Assembly (NCBI GenBank): GCA_003517945.1
Contig: DOZP01000270.1
Coordinates: 445-6,259 of the forward strand
DNA from: Porphyromonadaceae bacterium
Lineage (GTDB): Bacteria > Bacteroidota > Bacteroidia > Bacteroidales > Tannerellaceae
DNA: 5,815 bases
Reading direction: 5' to 3'
The stretch's first letter is position 1; each line of letters starts with the position of its first letter. Position numbers and translations under genes: made by a program. The notes under the pieces were generated by a model that worked only from the letters and a program-made list of their open reading frames with translations, was not told the DNA's origin and ran no database searches. This document shows, piece after piece, positions 1 through 5,815 of the stretch.

Positions 1-392
1 AGCTTCTTTTTCTGTACGCCGTAGCCTACTACCACTACTTCTTCGAGCATTTCATAGTCTTCAACCAACGCTACATTAATAACCGTCTGGCCTTCGATCA
101 TGATTTCCTGTTTCTGATAGCCTATATACGAAAAAACCAGCGTTTCTCCGCTACGTGCGTTCAAAGAATAATTGCCGTCGAAATCGGTTACGGTTCCGTT
201 CGTGGTTCCTTTTACCACGACACTGACCCCAATAAGCGTTTCTCCGTCGCTTGACGATGTGACAACACCTGATACAGTTCTTTCCTGAGAAGGATTTGCC
301 CTAAGCGCTATGGCCGGGAAGAACAACAGCATCAGTAGTGCAATGCCGCATAAACGTAGATTTATGCATTTTCGAAAAAATGTCTTTCTCAT
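1..392 (-). CDS. SusC-like TonB-dependent receptor, N-terminal part (cut by window start)
   Basis: This is the N-terminal 130 codons of a SusC/RagA-type outer-membrane receptor that imports oligosaccharides (or another large nutrient) using TonB energy, normally paired with a SusD-like lipoprotein. The start MRKTFFRKC is followed by a hydrophobic core (about residues 16-30) and a likely cleavage after ALRA near residue 32, so a Sec signal peptide is seen. Residues 39-110 form a carboxypeptidase-regulatory-like beta-sandwich (VSGVV, GTTNGTVTDFDGNYSL, FSYIGYQ), the hallmark extension of SusC proteins. EVVVVGYG at about 118-125 is the conserved segment that follows this domain and includes the TonB box. 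The plug and barrel lie outside the window; full-length relatives are about 1000 residues. I chose the ATG at 392-390 because it gives the complete signal peptide; ATGs at 399 and 403 are out of frame. It is divergent from the HTCS gene, which probably activates it. The substrate cannot be told. Confidence 0.93.
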   Translation of the reverse strand, partial: MRKTFFRKCINLRLCGIALLMLLFFPAIALRANPSQERTVSGVVTSSSDGETLIGVSVVVKGTTNGTVTDFDGNYSLNARSGETLVFSYIGYQKQEIMIEGQTVINVALVEDYEMLEEVVVVGYGVQKKK

Positions 393-695
393 TGTACATA
401 CATTTAATGATTAATATTTAAGTTTTTAAAACAGGTGTAAAAGTAAGGGTTATATTCTATAGGAAAAGGCGATAATGTTATCTGGAAGGTATATGTGCAG
501 ACATGCGCACGTGAACTAATGTTGCAAAAGAGGGGCGGTATTGTTAAGTCTTTTTGCTATTATTTATTAATGTGTTGATGAATAACGTTTTTTTTAATTT
601 TAGGATGACAGGGAAAGATATATTTATCTGTGACAACCATATCAGTTATTCCGTTTTTTTTGCGAATTTTGTGCTTGTTAATTCTACTCACTCCT
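393..695. promoter_or_regulatory. Divergent intergenic region between SusC-like gene and HTCS gene
   Basis: This 303-bp, AT-rich stretch separates two divergently transcribed genes and so must hold both promoters and, by analogy with other HTCS-controlled PULs, the HTCS binding site. No gene or structured RNA was recognised in it. On the minus strand TACTTTTA (445-438) is one mismatch from the Bacteroides -7 consensus TAnnTTTG, about 46 bp before the SusC start, but no good TTTG lies 19-21 bp upstream. On the plus strand TAATTTTA (595-602), TATATTTA (619-626) and GAATTTTG (664-671) are each one mismatch off, again without a convincing -33 partner. A short palindrome GATAATGTTATC lies at 471-482. 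Neither start codon has a purine-rich Shine-Dalgarno, as is usual for this phylum. The region is real as an intergenic space; the individual sites are weak. Confidence 0.5.
438..467 (-). promoter_or_regulatory. Weak candidate promoter for the SusC-like gene
   Basis: Read on the minus strand, TACTTTTA at 445-438 matches seven of eight positions of the Bacteroidota -7 element TAnnTTTG, and a T-run (467-464) lies 18 bp upstream where TTTG is expected. That would start transcription roughly 40 nt before the ATG. The -33 match is poor, which would suit a promoter that needs an activator such as the HTCS. This is a position-based guess, and AT-rich DNA gives such matches by chance. Confidence 0.25.
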
Positions 696-3600
696 ATGAA
701 GCGGATAATTCTGGTTTTACTCGGCGTCTTTTATTTTACATTTCTTTCGGGGATGAATGAAATTGCTTTCAGGCATCTGGGGGTTAAAGATGGGCTTTCG
801 AATAGTCAGATAAACCATATCACCAAAGATTCGCAGGGATTTATGTGGTTTTCAACACCGTACGGGCTGAACCGTTACGACGGATATACGTTCAAAAAAT
901 TTCTGCGTAACAGCAAAGAACCGCACTCATTACCGGAAAATAATATAGAAGACGTACAGGAAAATGCCGACGGTTTGCTTTGGGTACATACGTTGCGCTC
1001 CGGATATGCATATTATGACCCTGCGAAGGAAACCTTTCACCCGGCAGCGCCCCTGTTACAGGAGAGGTATGGAATTCCGGATGCCCCGACACTGATGTAT
1101 ATCGACCGGGAGAAAAATATATGGTCGCACGGAAATAGCGGGACTTATTATTATAATGTAAAAGAGCAGAAACTCACGTTCTATCCTACGGACGGAAAGT
1201 TGAAAGAACGGGGAATCAGTCTTTCCTGCATTGCTGAGGATGATAGAGGGGTGTTGTTGCTGTATGCTAACGGATATTTTGAACGGATTGACCGGAATAC
1301 GACTGAAGTTATATTCCGGAATGATTTCCTGCCGGAAACCCTGAACGACGTACCGGCATGGCACTCCGTGTGTGTGGATGACGAAGGGGATTACTGGATA
1401 TTCGGCAGTACCGGCCTGTGGTTGTATTATACCGGTACGGACCACTGGGAGCGTCTGAGCGTCCGGAAAGACTCGCCTTATATACTTTCGTCCGAGCAGA
1501 TTAATGATGTAAAAAAAGACAGTCAGGGACGGATCTGGATCGCCACCGACCATGGAGGTATAAATGTCATCAATAAGGGTCTTCGCACGATCAAGTATCT
1601 GAAGAATAATTTATTTGACGAAAGGAGCCTTCTCCAGAACAGTGTAAACTGCTTGTATTGTGATGAAAACGGAGGGATATGGGCCGGTTATTATAAAAGG
1701 GGCATTTCGTATTATAACGAGAGTGTTTTTAAATTCAGAACCGATCATTTGTCTGATTTCAATCGAATTAATGGTTTTACGGCGGATGTAAACGTCATTA
1801 CCGAAGATGAGCATGCAAACCTGTGGGTAGGGACGAGTAACGGGCTTATCCATATAAATCGGGGAACCGACGAACGGAGGTTATACCAACATGCGGCGGA
1901 CAGGAATTCATTATCGGGCGATGTCATAGTCAGTATGCTACGAACCGGCAACGGAAAAACGTGGATAGGAACTTTCCGGAACGGGCTGAATGTGTTCGAC
2001 GGTCAGACTTTTACGCATTACAGGCACGATCCGGGAAATCCGAATTCACTGGTCAATGATAACGTATGGGCATTATCGGAGGGGGCTGACGGATATATCT
2101 GGATCGGCACATTGGGCAGCGGATTGCAGGGGTTTGATCCGCGAACCGGAATATTTACCCGCTATCCCGGGCCGGGTGAAGGTTTCGACGGGGAGTATAT
2201 CTCCTCGATCTGTGTGGCGCGTGACAAAAATTTATACATCGCCACGACCAATGGCGTAACGTTTTTCTCGCCTTCGACAAAGACTTTTGAAAAATGGCTG
2301 GGCAATAAAAAGGGCACGCGGGAGTTCCTGCATCCGAATATCAATGATATTTACGAAGACAGCCGGGGGCTCCTCTGGCTTGCGACGGCAGAGGGGTTGA
2401 ACATTTATGACCGGAAGAACGATGAAGTGATTATACCGGTGAATGAAGGCGGCCTGGACAGCGAAATTATTCTGGCTATCGTAGAGGATAATAACAAAAA
2501 TATGTGGGTCACTACCACCGGCAATATATCAAATATTGTTGTAAATACGGATCCCGGTACCGGGCTTTATACCTATACCTGCCACCGTTACAGTGAACTG
2601 GACGGTTTACAGGGCCAGCAATTCAACCAACGTTCGATTACCAAAACATTCCGGGGCGAAATTATCGTCGGAGGAATTCAGGGATTGAGTTTCTTCGACC
2701 CCGAAAAGTTGAAGTACAACAGTTCTACGCCCAAAATCGAATTTATCGGGTTACAACTTTTCAATGAGGAGGTGAAAGTCGATCAGGTATATGACGGGAA
2801 TCGTATCCTGACGCAATCGCTTAATCACACGTCCGGAATAAGGTTGAAGCATAGTCAGAACGTCTTTTCCGTTTCTTTCTCGGCGATGAATTATATTTTG
2901 CCCGAAAAGACAACCTATATGTATATGCTCGAAGGGTTTAATACGGACTGGCTAACTGCGGACGGCAATAAACTGACCTATACCAATCTGGCGCCCGGGA
3001 AATACAATCTCAGGGTGAAGGCTATTAACAGCGACGGCTTTAGTAACCATGAAACATCTGAACTTGTCATCGTGATCACTCCTCCTTTCTGGGCGTCTTC
3101 CCCGGCATTTCTGGTGTATCTGCTGCTTGCGATAGGTATACTCTTATTAGCCCGCAGGCAGATACAGCGTAATGAGCGGCAGAAATATAAACTGATACAG
3201 ATAGAACAGGAAGCTCAGCAGAAGCATGAAATTGATGATATGAAACTGCGCTTTTTTACCAATATCAGCCATGAATTACGCACTCCGCTTACATTGATCA
3301 TCTCTCCGCTTGAGAATGTGATTAAGCATATAGAGAATCAGGATCAAAAGGGTAAGTTGGAAATGGTGTACCGGAATGCCGTGCGCTTGCTCAGTATGGT
3401 TAACCAGTTGCTCGACTTCAGGAAAAGCGATGTCAGGGGGCACCAGCTTAATCCCGCCCAGGGAGACATCGTTGATTTTATACAGAGCGTTAGCAATTCC
3501 TTCACTGAATATTCGGAAAAGAAAAATGTGCGTCTTATCTTTTTCTCGGCCGTCAAAGAATTATATATGGTGTTCGATGAAGATAAAATGGGAAAAATAA

Positions 3601-4829
3601 TTATGAACCTTTTGTCGAATGCTTTTAAATTTACTCCCGAAGGAGGGAGGGTGGATGTGTCGCTCGACCTGCTGACCGCTGAGGATGAACAATCGGAACG
3701 CTTTGAAATTAAAATTTCGGATACGGGCATTGGTATTAAGGATGAAGATAAGGAGTTTATTTTCGAACGGTTTTACCAGGTGCAGCACAAGACGGGACAA
3801 AAAACGGGTGGAAGCGGTATCGGACTGCATTTGGTCAAAGAATTTGTTTCGTTACATAAGGGTACGGTAACCGTACTCGACAATGTGGGCAAGGGAAGCG
3901 TATTTATTATTACGCTTCCGGTAGTACGTGCGCAGATCAGGCCGGAACAGGAAGCAGAACCGGAAGGGAAAGAATTGGAGGCATCTCTGCCTGCATCTCC
4001 GGACGGGTATCTTCCGGAAGAGGAACCGGAGAACAGGGACGGGAAACCGCCTGTTATCCTGATTGTGGATGATAACGACGATTTCCGTCTTTTCATGCAT
4101 GACAGCCTGGCTTCCGAATACATGGTGGAGACCGCGGAAGATGGGGCGCAAGCGTGGAAACTGATACCGGAATTGCAACCCGATATTATTGTAAGCGATG
4201 TGATGATGCCGGAAATGGACGGTAATGAGCTTTGTCGCCTTGTGAAAAACGATATACGGACCTCGCACATCCCTTTGATCTTACTGACCGCCCGTTCGGC
4301 CAAAGAGCAGAAACTGGAAGGATTGGAAAGTGGAGCAGACGATTATATTACGAAGCCGTTCGATTTTGATATCCTTCATTTACGCATCAAAAAGTTACTG
4401 CAACTCCGGCAAAAAAGGCAGGAGCATTTTAACCCGCAAATGGAGATTGCTCCCAGCGAAATTACCATTACTTCACTGGATGAAAAACTGATAAGGAAAG
4501 CGGTCCGGTATGTGGAGGATAATATCAGCCGGAGTGAGCTTTCGGTTGAGGAACTTAGCCGTGAGTTGAGCATGAGCCGCGTACACCTGTATAAAAAAAT
4601 ACTTTCTATCACGGGAAAAACACCTATCGAGTTTATACGCGTGATCCGCTTAAAACGTGCGGCGCAGTTTTTACGTGAGAGCCAACAGACGATATCCGAA
4701 ATTGCTTACCAGACGGGGTTTAGTAATCCCAAATATTTCAGGAAGTATTTTAAAGACGAATTTGGAATTTTGCCTTCTGAGTATCAGGAGAGAGAGGGGA
4801 TTGTATCAAACTCTCACAGTCCTGTATGA
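696..4829 (+). CDS. Hybrid two-component system (HTCS) sensor kinase/AraC-type regulator
   Basis: This one-protein signalling system spans the inner membrane: it senses an oligosaccharide in the periplasm and controls transcription of an adjacent PUL. Domains, numbered from ATG 696 (1377 aa): signal peptide 1-19 (KRIILVLLGVFYF); 14 Reg_prop propeller blades, about 22-675 (GFMWFSTPYGL first, GEIIVGGIQGLSFF last), fitting two seven-bladed propellers; Y_Y_Y domain 719-799; transmembrane helix 803-819; HisKA with phospho-acceptor H859 in SHELRTPL; HATPase with N box N971/N975, DTGIGI 1009-1014 and GGSGIGL 1038-1044; an acidic linker of about 45 residues; receiver with D1125/D1126, phospho-acceptor D1168, T1198 and K1220; AraC-type double HTH 1265-1365 ending FRKYFKDEFG. 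All key residues are present and the length is usual for the family. An in-frame GTG at 630 would add 22 residues, but ATG 696 gives a normal signal peptide. Divergence from the SusC-like gene points to that PUL as its target. The ligand is unknown. Confidence 0.96.
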   Translation: MKRIILVLLGVFYFTFLSGMNEIAFRHLGVKDGLSNSQINHITKDSQGFMWFSTPYGLNRYDGYTFKKFLRNSKEPHSLPENNIEDVQENADGLLWVHTLRSGYAYYDPAKETFHPAAPLLQERYGIPDAPTLMYIDREKNIWSHGNSGTYYYNVKEQKLTFYPTDGKLKERGISLSCIAEDDRGVLLLYANGYFERIDRNTTEVIFRNDFLPETLNDVPAWHSVCVDDEGDYWIFGSTGLWLYYTGTDHWERLSVRKDSPYILSSEQINDVKKDSQGRIWIATDHGGINVINKGLRTIKYLKNNLFDERSLLQNSVNCLYCDENGGIWAGYYKRGISYYNESVFKFRTDHLSDFNRINGFTADVNVITEDEHANLWVGTSNGLIHINRGTDERRLYQHAADRNSLSGDVIVSMLRTGNGKTWIGTFRNGLNVFDGQTFTHYRHDPGNPNSLVNDNVWALSEGADGYIWIGTLGSGLQGFDPRTGIFTRYPGPGEGFDGEYISSICVARDKNLYIATTNGVTFFSPSTKTFEKWLGNKKGTREFLHPNINDIYEDSRGLLWLATAEGLNIYDRKNDEVIIPVNEGGLDSEIILAIVEDNNKNMWVTTTGNISNIVVNTDPGTGLYTYTCHRYSELDGLQGQQFNQRSITKTFRGEIIVGGIQGLSFFDPEKLKYNSSTPKIEFIGLQLFNEEVKVDQVYDGNRILTQSLNHTSGIRLKHSQNVFSVSFSAMNYILPEKTTYMYMLEGFNTDWLTADGNKLTYTNLAPGKYNLRVKAINSDGFSNHETSELVIVITPPFWASSPAFLVYLLLAIGILLLARRQIQRNERQKYKLIQIEQEAQQKHEIDDMKLRFFTNISHELRTPLTLIISPLENVIKHIENQDQKGKLEMVYRNAVRLLSMVNQLLDFRKSDVRGHQLNPAQGDIVDFIQSVSNSFTEYSEKKNVRLIFFSAVKELYMVFDEDKMGKIIMNLLSNAFKFTPEGGRVDVSLDLLTAEDEQSERFEIKISDTGIGIKDEDKEFIFERFYQVQHKTGQKTGGSGIGLHLVKEFVSLHKGTVTVLDNVGKGSVFIITLPVVRAQIRPEQEAEPEGKELEASLPASPDGYLPEEEPENRDGKPPVILIVDDNDDFRLFMHDSLASEYMVETAEDGAQAWKLIPELQPDIIVSDVMMPEMDGNELCRLVKNDIRTSHIPLILLTARSAKEQKLEGLESGADDYITKPFDFDILHLRIKKLLQLRQKRQEHFNPQMEIAPSEITITSLDEKLIRKAVRYVEDNISRSELSVEELSRELSMSRVHLYKKILSITGKTPIEFIRVIRLKRAAQFLRESQQTISEIAYQTGFSNPKYFRKYFKDEFGILPSEYQEREGIVSNSHSPV

Positions 4830-4897
4830 ATGAATTTATTAGAAGCTTTTTCAAAACCAAACGGTAACGATTAGAAATCAAAAATTACAGTCGTGAG

Positions 4898-4928
4898 TTT
4901 GCAGATTCGATTATTATCACTAATTTTG
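4898..4928 (+). promoter_or_regulatory. Bacteroides-type promoter of the AbiEi-like gene
   Basis: TTTG at 4898-4901, a 19-bp spacer and TAATTTTG at 4921-4928 match the Bacteroidota primary sigma-factor consensus (-33 TTTG, 19-21 bp, -7 TAnnTTTG) at every defined position. Transcription would start about 4933-4937, leaving a leader of about 50 nt before the ATG at 4984. The -7 element lies inside a large nested palindrome, so a protein bound there would block the promoter. This is the best promoter match in the window and shows that the downstream gene is not simply read through from the HTCS gene. Confidence 0.75.
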
Positions 4929-4978
4929 CATCATTATCACCATGTGTGATAACAGTGCAAATAAATAGTGATAATAAT
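4910..4978. promoter_or_regulatory. Nested palindromic operator candidate with four TTATCAC half-sites
   Basis: An outer inverted repeat has 13-bp perfect arms (ATTATTATCACTA at 4910-4922, TAGTGATAATAAT at 4966-4978). Inside it lie a 6-bp perfect pair (TTTGCA 4925-4930, TGCAAA 4956-4961) and an inner 7-bp perfect pair (TTATCAC 4934-4940, GTGATAA 4946-4952) around CATGT. The heptamer TTATCAC therefore occurs four times, two per strand: the left pair is 20 bp apart and the right pair 22 bp, about two helical turns each. It overlaps the -7 element and the expected transcription start. AbiEi antitoxins are known to repress their own operon by binding inverted repeats in the promoter, which this layout would suit. 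A cruciform or RNA hairpin role is an alternative. Confidence 0.65.
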
Positions 4979-4983
4979 TGATT

Positions 4984-5815
4984 ATGAGTGATATAATTTC
5001 CATATTAGGCATTCAAAAAGAGTTGATTCCGATAAAGCGGGATAAACTACGTGGCCTTAATGCTGATATGCTTTTAAGGTTTTCGTTTCATACGATAGAC
5101 TTCAATAATCAGATTTTGTGTGTTATTCAAGCCAAAAACGCACTGGAATCCATAACCCCGGGTAATTATAAAAAGATTACCCGACAAGTACAAATGGTTA
5201 TGAATATGCCTGTTGTTGTTCTATTGGACTCGTTGACCTATTATGAACGGGAACGCCTCATAAATCAAGAAGTGTATTTTATCATTTCGGATAAATATGC
5301 TTTTCTGCCGTCTTTAATTGTGAATGTTCAGGCTAAAAAGCGAGATAAGATTCCAACGAGATTAACCCCTGCGGCGCAATATGTGCTGCTATATTATTTA
5401 TTGGATGAGAAAAACGAAAATGAATTCACGATTAAGAAGTTGGAAGAAATTGTTCCTTACAACTATGTGACATTGGCACGTGCTGTCACAAGCCTTGAAA
5501 ATTGCCAATTATGCGATACGAAAATTCAAGATGACACCGGAATTAAATACATTCGCTTTAAAGATTCCAAGCGGGAACTATGGACAAAAGCCCAAAGTTA
5601 TTTGTCATCACCCGTCAAGAAAGTCTTTTATTGTGATGCTATACCCGAAGGTAACTTTAGTATAAGTGGGGTAAATGCGTTGTCGCACTACTCGCACTTG
5701 AATCCCGAGCAAAACGGAACATTTGCAATTTGGGACAAGCAATTCAATCCGGCAGATGGTCAGTACAACGAAATAGAAGGTTTGTATAAAGTCGAAGTGT
5801 GGAAATATCCGGTAA
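4984..5815 (+). CDS. AbiEi-like antitoxin / winged-helix regulator candidate (cut by window end)
   Basis: The first 277 codons of a reading frame that is open to the window end. No close relative is recognised with certainty, but the layout resembles AbiEi-family antitoxins of Bacteroidota, which repress their operon and neutralise a downstream AbiEii nucleotidyltransferase toxin. Residues 1-117 look like a restriction-endonuclease-like fold that has lost catalysis: a strand pair with LLRFSF and ICVIQAK (Q49-A50-K51 where a nuclease would have E/D-x-K), GNYKKITRQVQ, then MPVVVLLDS and VYFIISD. Residues 128-205 look like a winged helix (TPAAQYVLLYYLL, FTIKKLEEIVPYNYVTLARAV). From about 205 on, KKVFYCD and SISGVNALSHYSHL resemble the AbiEi C-terminal region. 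No signal peptide or membrane helix is seen, so it should be cytoplasmic. The ATG at 4984 follows the palindromic promoter; there is no Shine-Dalgarno. GC is lower than in the HTCS gene by spot count. It could instead be an unrelated MarR-like regulator. Confidence 0.6.
   Translation, partial: MSDIISILGIQKELIPIKRDKLRGLNADMLLRFSFHTIDFNNQILCVIQAKNALESITPGNYKKITRQVQMVMNMPVVVLLDSLTYYERERLINQEVYFIISDKYAFLPSLIVNVQAKKRDKIPTRLTPAAQYVLLYYLLDEKNENEFTIKKLEEIVPYNYVTLARAVTSLENCQLCDTKIQDDTGIKYIRFKDSKRELWTKAQSYLSSPVKKVFYCDAIPEGNFSISGVNALSHYSHLNPEQNGTFAIWDKQFNPADGQYNEIEGLYKVEVWKYPV

Noticed and set aside
389..403. A four-codon ORF (MYVQ) whose TGA overlaps the SusC ATG
   Set aside because: An ATGA overlap would allow a leader-peptide idea, but four codons in AT-rich DNA are expected by chance and no further attenuator structure is seen.
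554..760. A 68-codon plus-strand open frame before and overlapping the HTCS start
   Set aside because: Its product is AT-driven (many F, N, I) with no recognisable motif, and its 3' end overlaps the HTCS signal peptide in another frame.
4001..4050. The acidic linker between kinase and receiver as an inserted domain
   Set aside because: A Glu/Pro-rich linker of about 45 residues is ordinary for HTCS proteins and shows no domain-like pattern.
3773..4303. A 176-codon minus-strand open frame opposite the kinase/receiver region
   Set aside because: It lies wholly inside the well-supported HTCS frame and its translation (Ser- and Cys-rich, low complexity) resembles no family. The same applies to the other minus-strand frames at 1056-1553, 3344-3730 and 3852-4268.
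4830..4909. Search for a rho-independent terminator after the HTCS gene
   Set aside because: There is a T-run near 4845-4850 (AAGCTTTTTC) but no GC-rich stem before it; only the 6-bp AAGCTT palindrome is present. No terminator is called.
4913..4975. The repeated TTATCAC units as a CRISPR array or transposon end
   Set aside because: The units are 7-8 bp in inverted nested pairs, without regular long repeats and spacers, and no transposase or target duplication is seen. A promoter operator fits better.
5480..5665. A 61-codon plus-strand open frame
   Set aside because: It is out of frame inside the AbiEi-like gene, which is open over its whole visible length and has its own promoter.

Overview
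The window comes from a Bacteroidota genome, most likely a Bacteroidales member of the Bacteroides/Parabacteroides/Dysgonomonas type. The evidence is a SusC-type TonB-dependent receptor start, a hybrid two-component system (HTCS) regulator with Reg_prop/Y_Y_Y sensor architecture, no Shine-Dalgarno sequences before the genes, and a near-perfect Bacteroides-type promoter (TTTG, 19 bp, TAnnTTTG). The genus cannot be fixed from this sequence.

Layout: (1) Positions 1-392, minus strand: the first 130 codons of a SusC-like outer-membrane receptor, cut by the window start. (2) Positions 393-695: a 303-bp divergent intergenic region that must hold the promoters of both flanking genes; only weak promoter-like matches and one short palindrome can be seen. 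(3) Positions 696-4829, plus strand: a complete HTCS regulator of 1377 residues. It has a signal peptide, 14 recognisable propeller blades, a Y_Y_Y domain, one transmembrane helix, a histidine kinase, a receiver and an AraC-type DNA-binding domain, with all the key catalytic residues present. (4) Positions 4830-4983: an AT-rich intergenic region whose second half carries a strong Bacteroides-type promoter buried inside a large nested palindrome. (5) Positions 4984-5815, plus strand: the first 277 codons of a gene running off the window end, whose architecture resembles AbiEi-family (type IV toxin-antitoxin) antitoxins.

How they work together: the divergent HTCS and SusC genes are the standard arrangement at the edge of a polysaccharide utilisation locus (PUL). 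The HTCS senses a glycan breakdown product in the periplasm and activates susC/susD and the associated enzymes. The glycan cannot be named from this sequence. The downstream AbiEi-like gene is lower in GC by hand count, has its own promoter, and looks like an independent, probably mobile defence or toxin-antitoxin unit sitting next to the PUL. Its predicted partner toxin would lie beyond the window.

Most of the window is a well-known kind of locus. The parts most worth a second look are the nested palindrome/promoter at 4898-4978 and the degenerate nuclease-like antitoxin candidate it controls.
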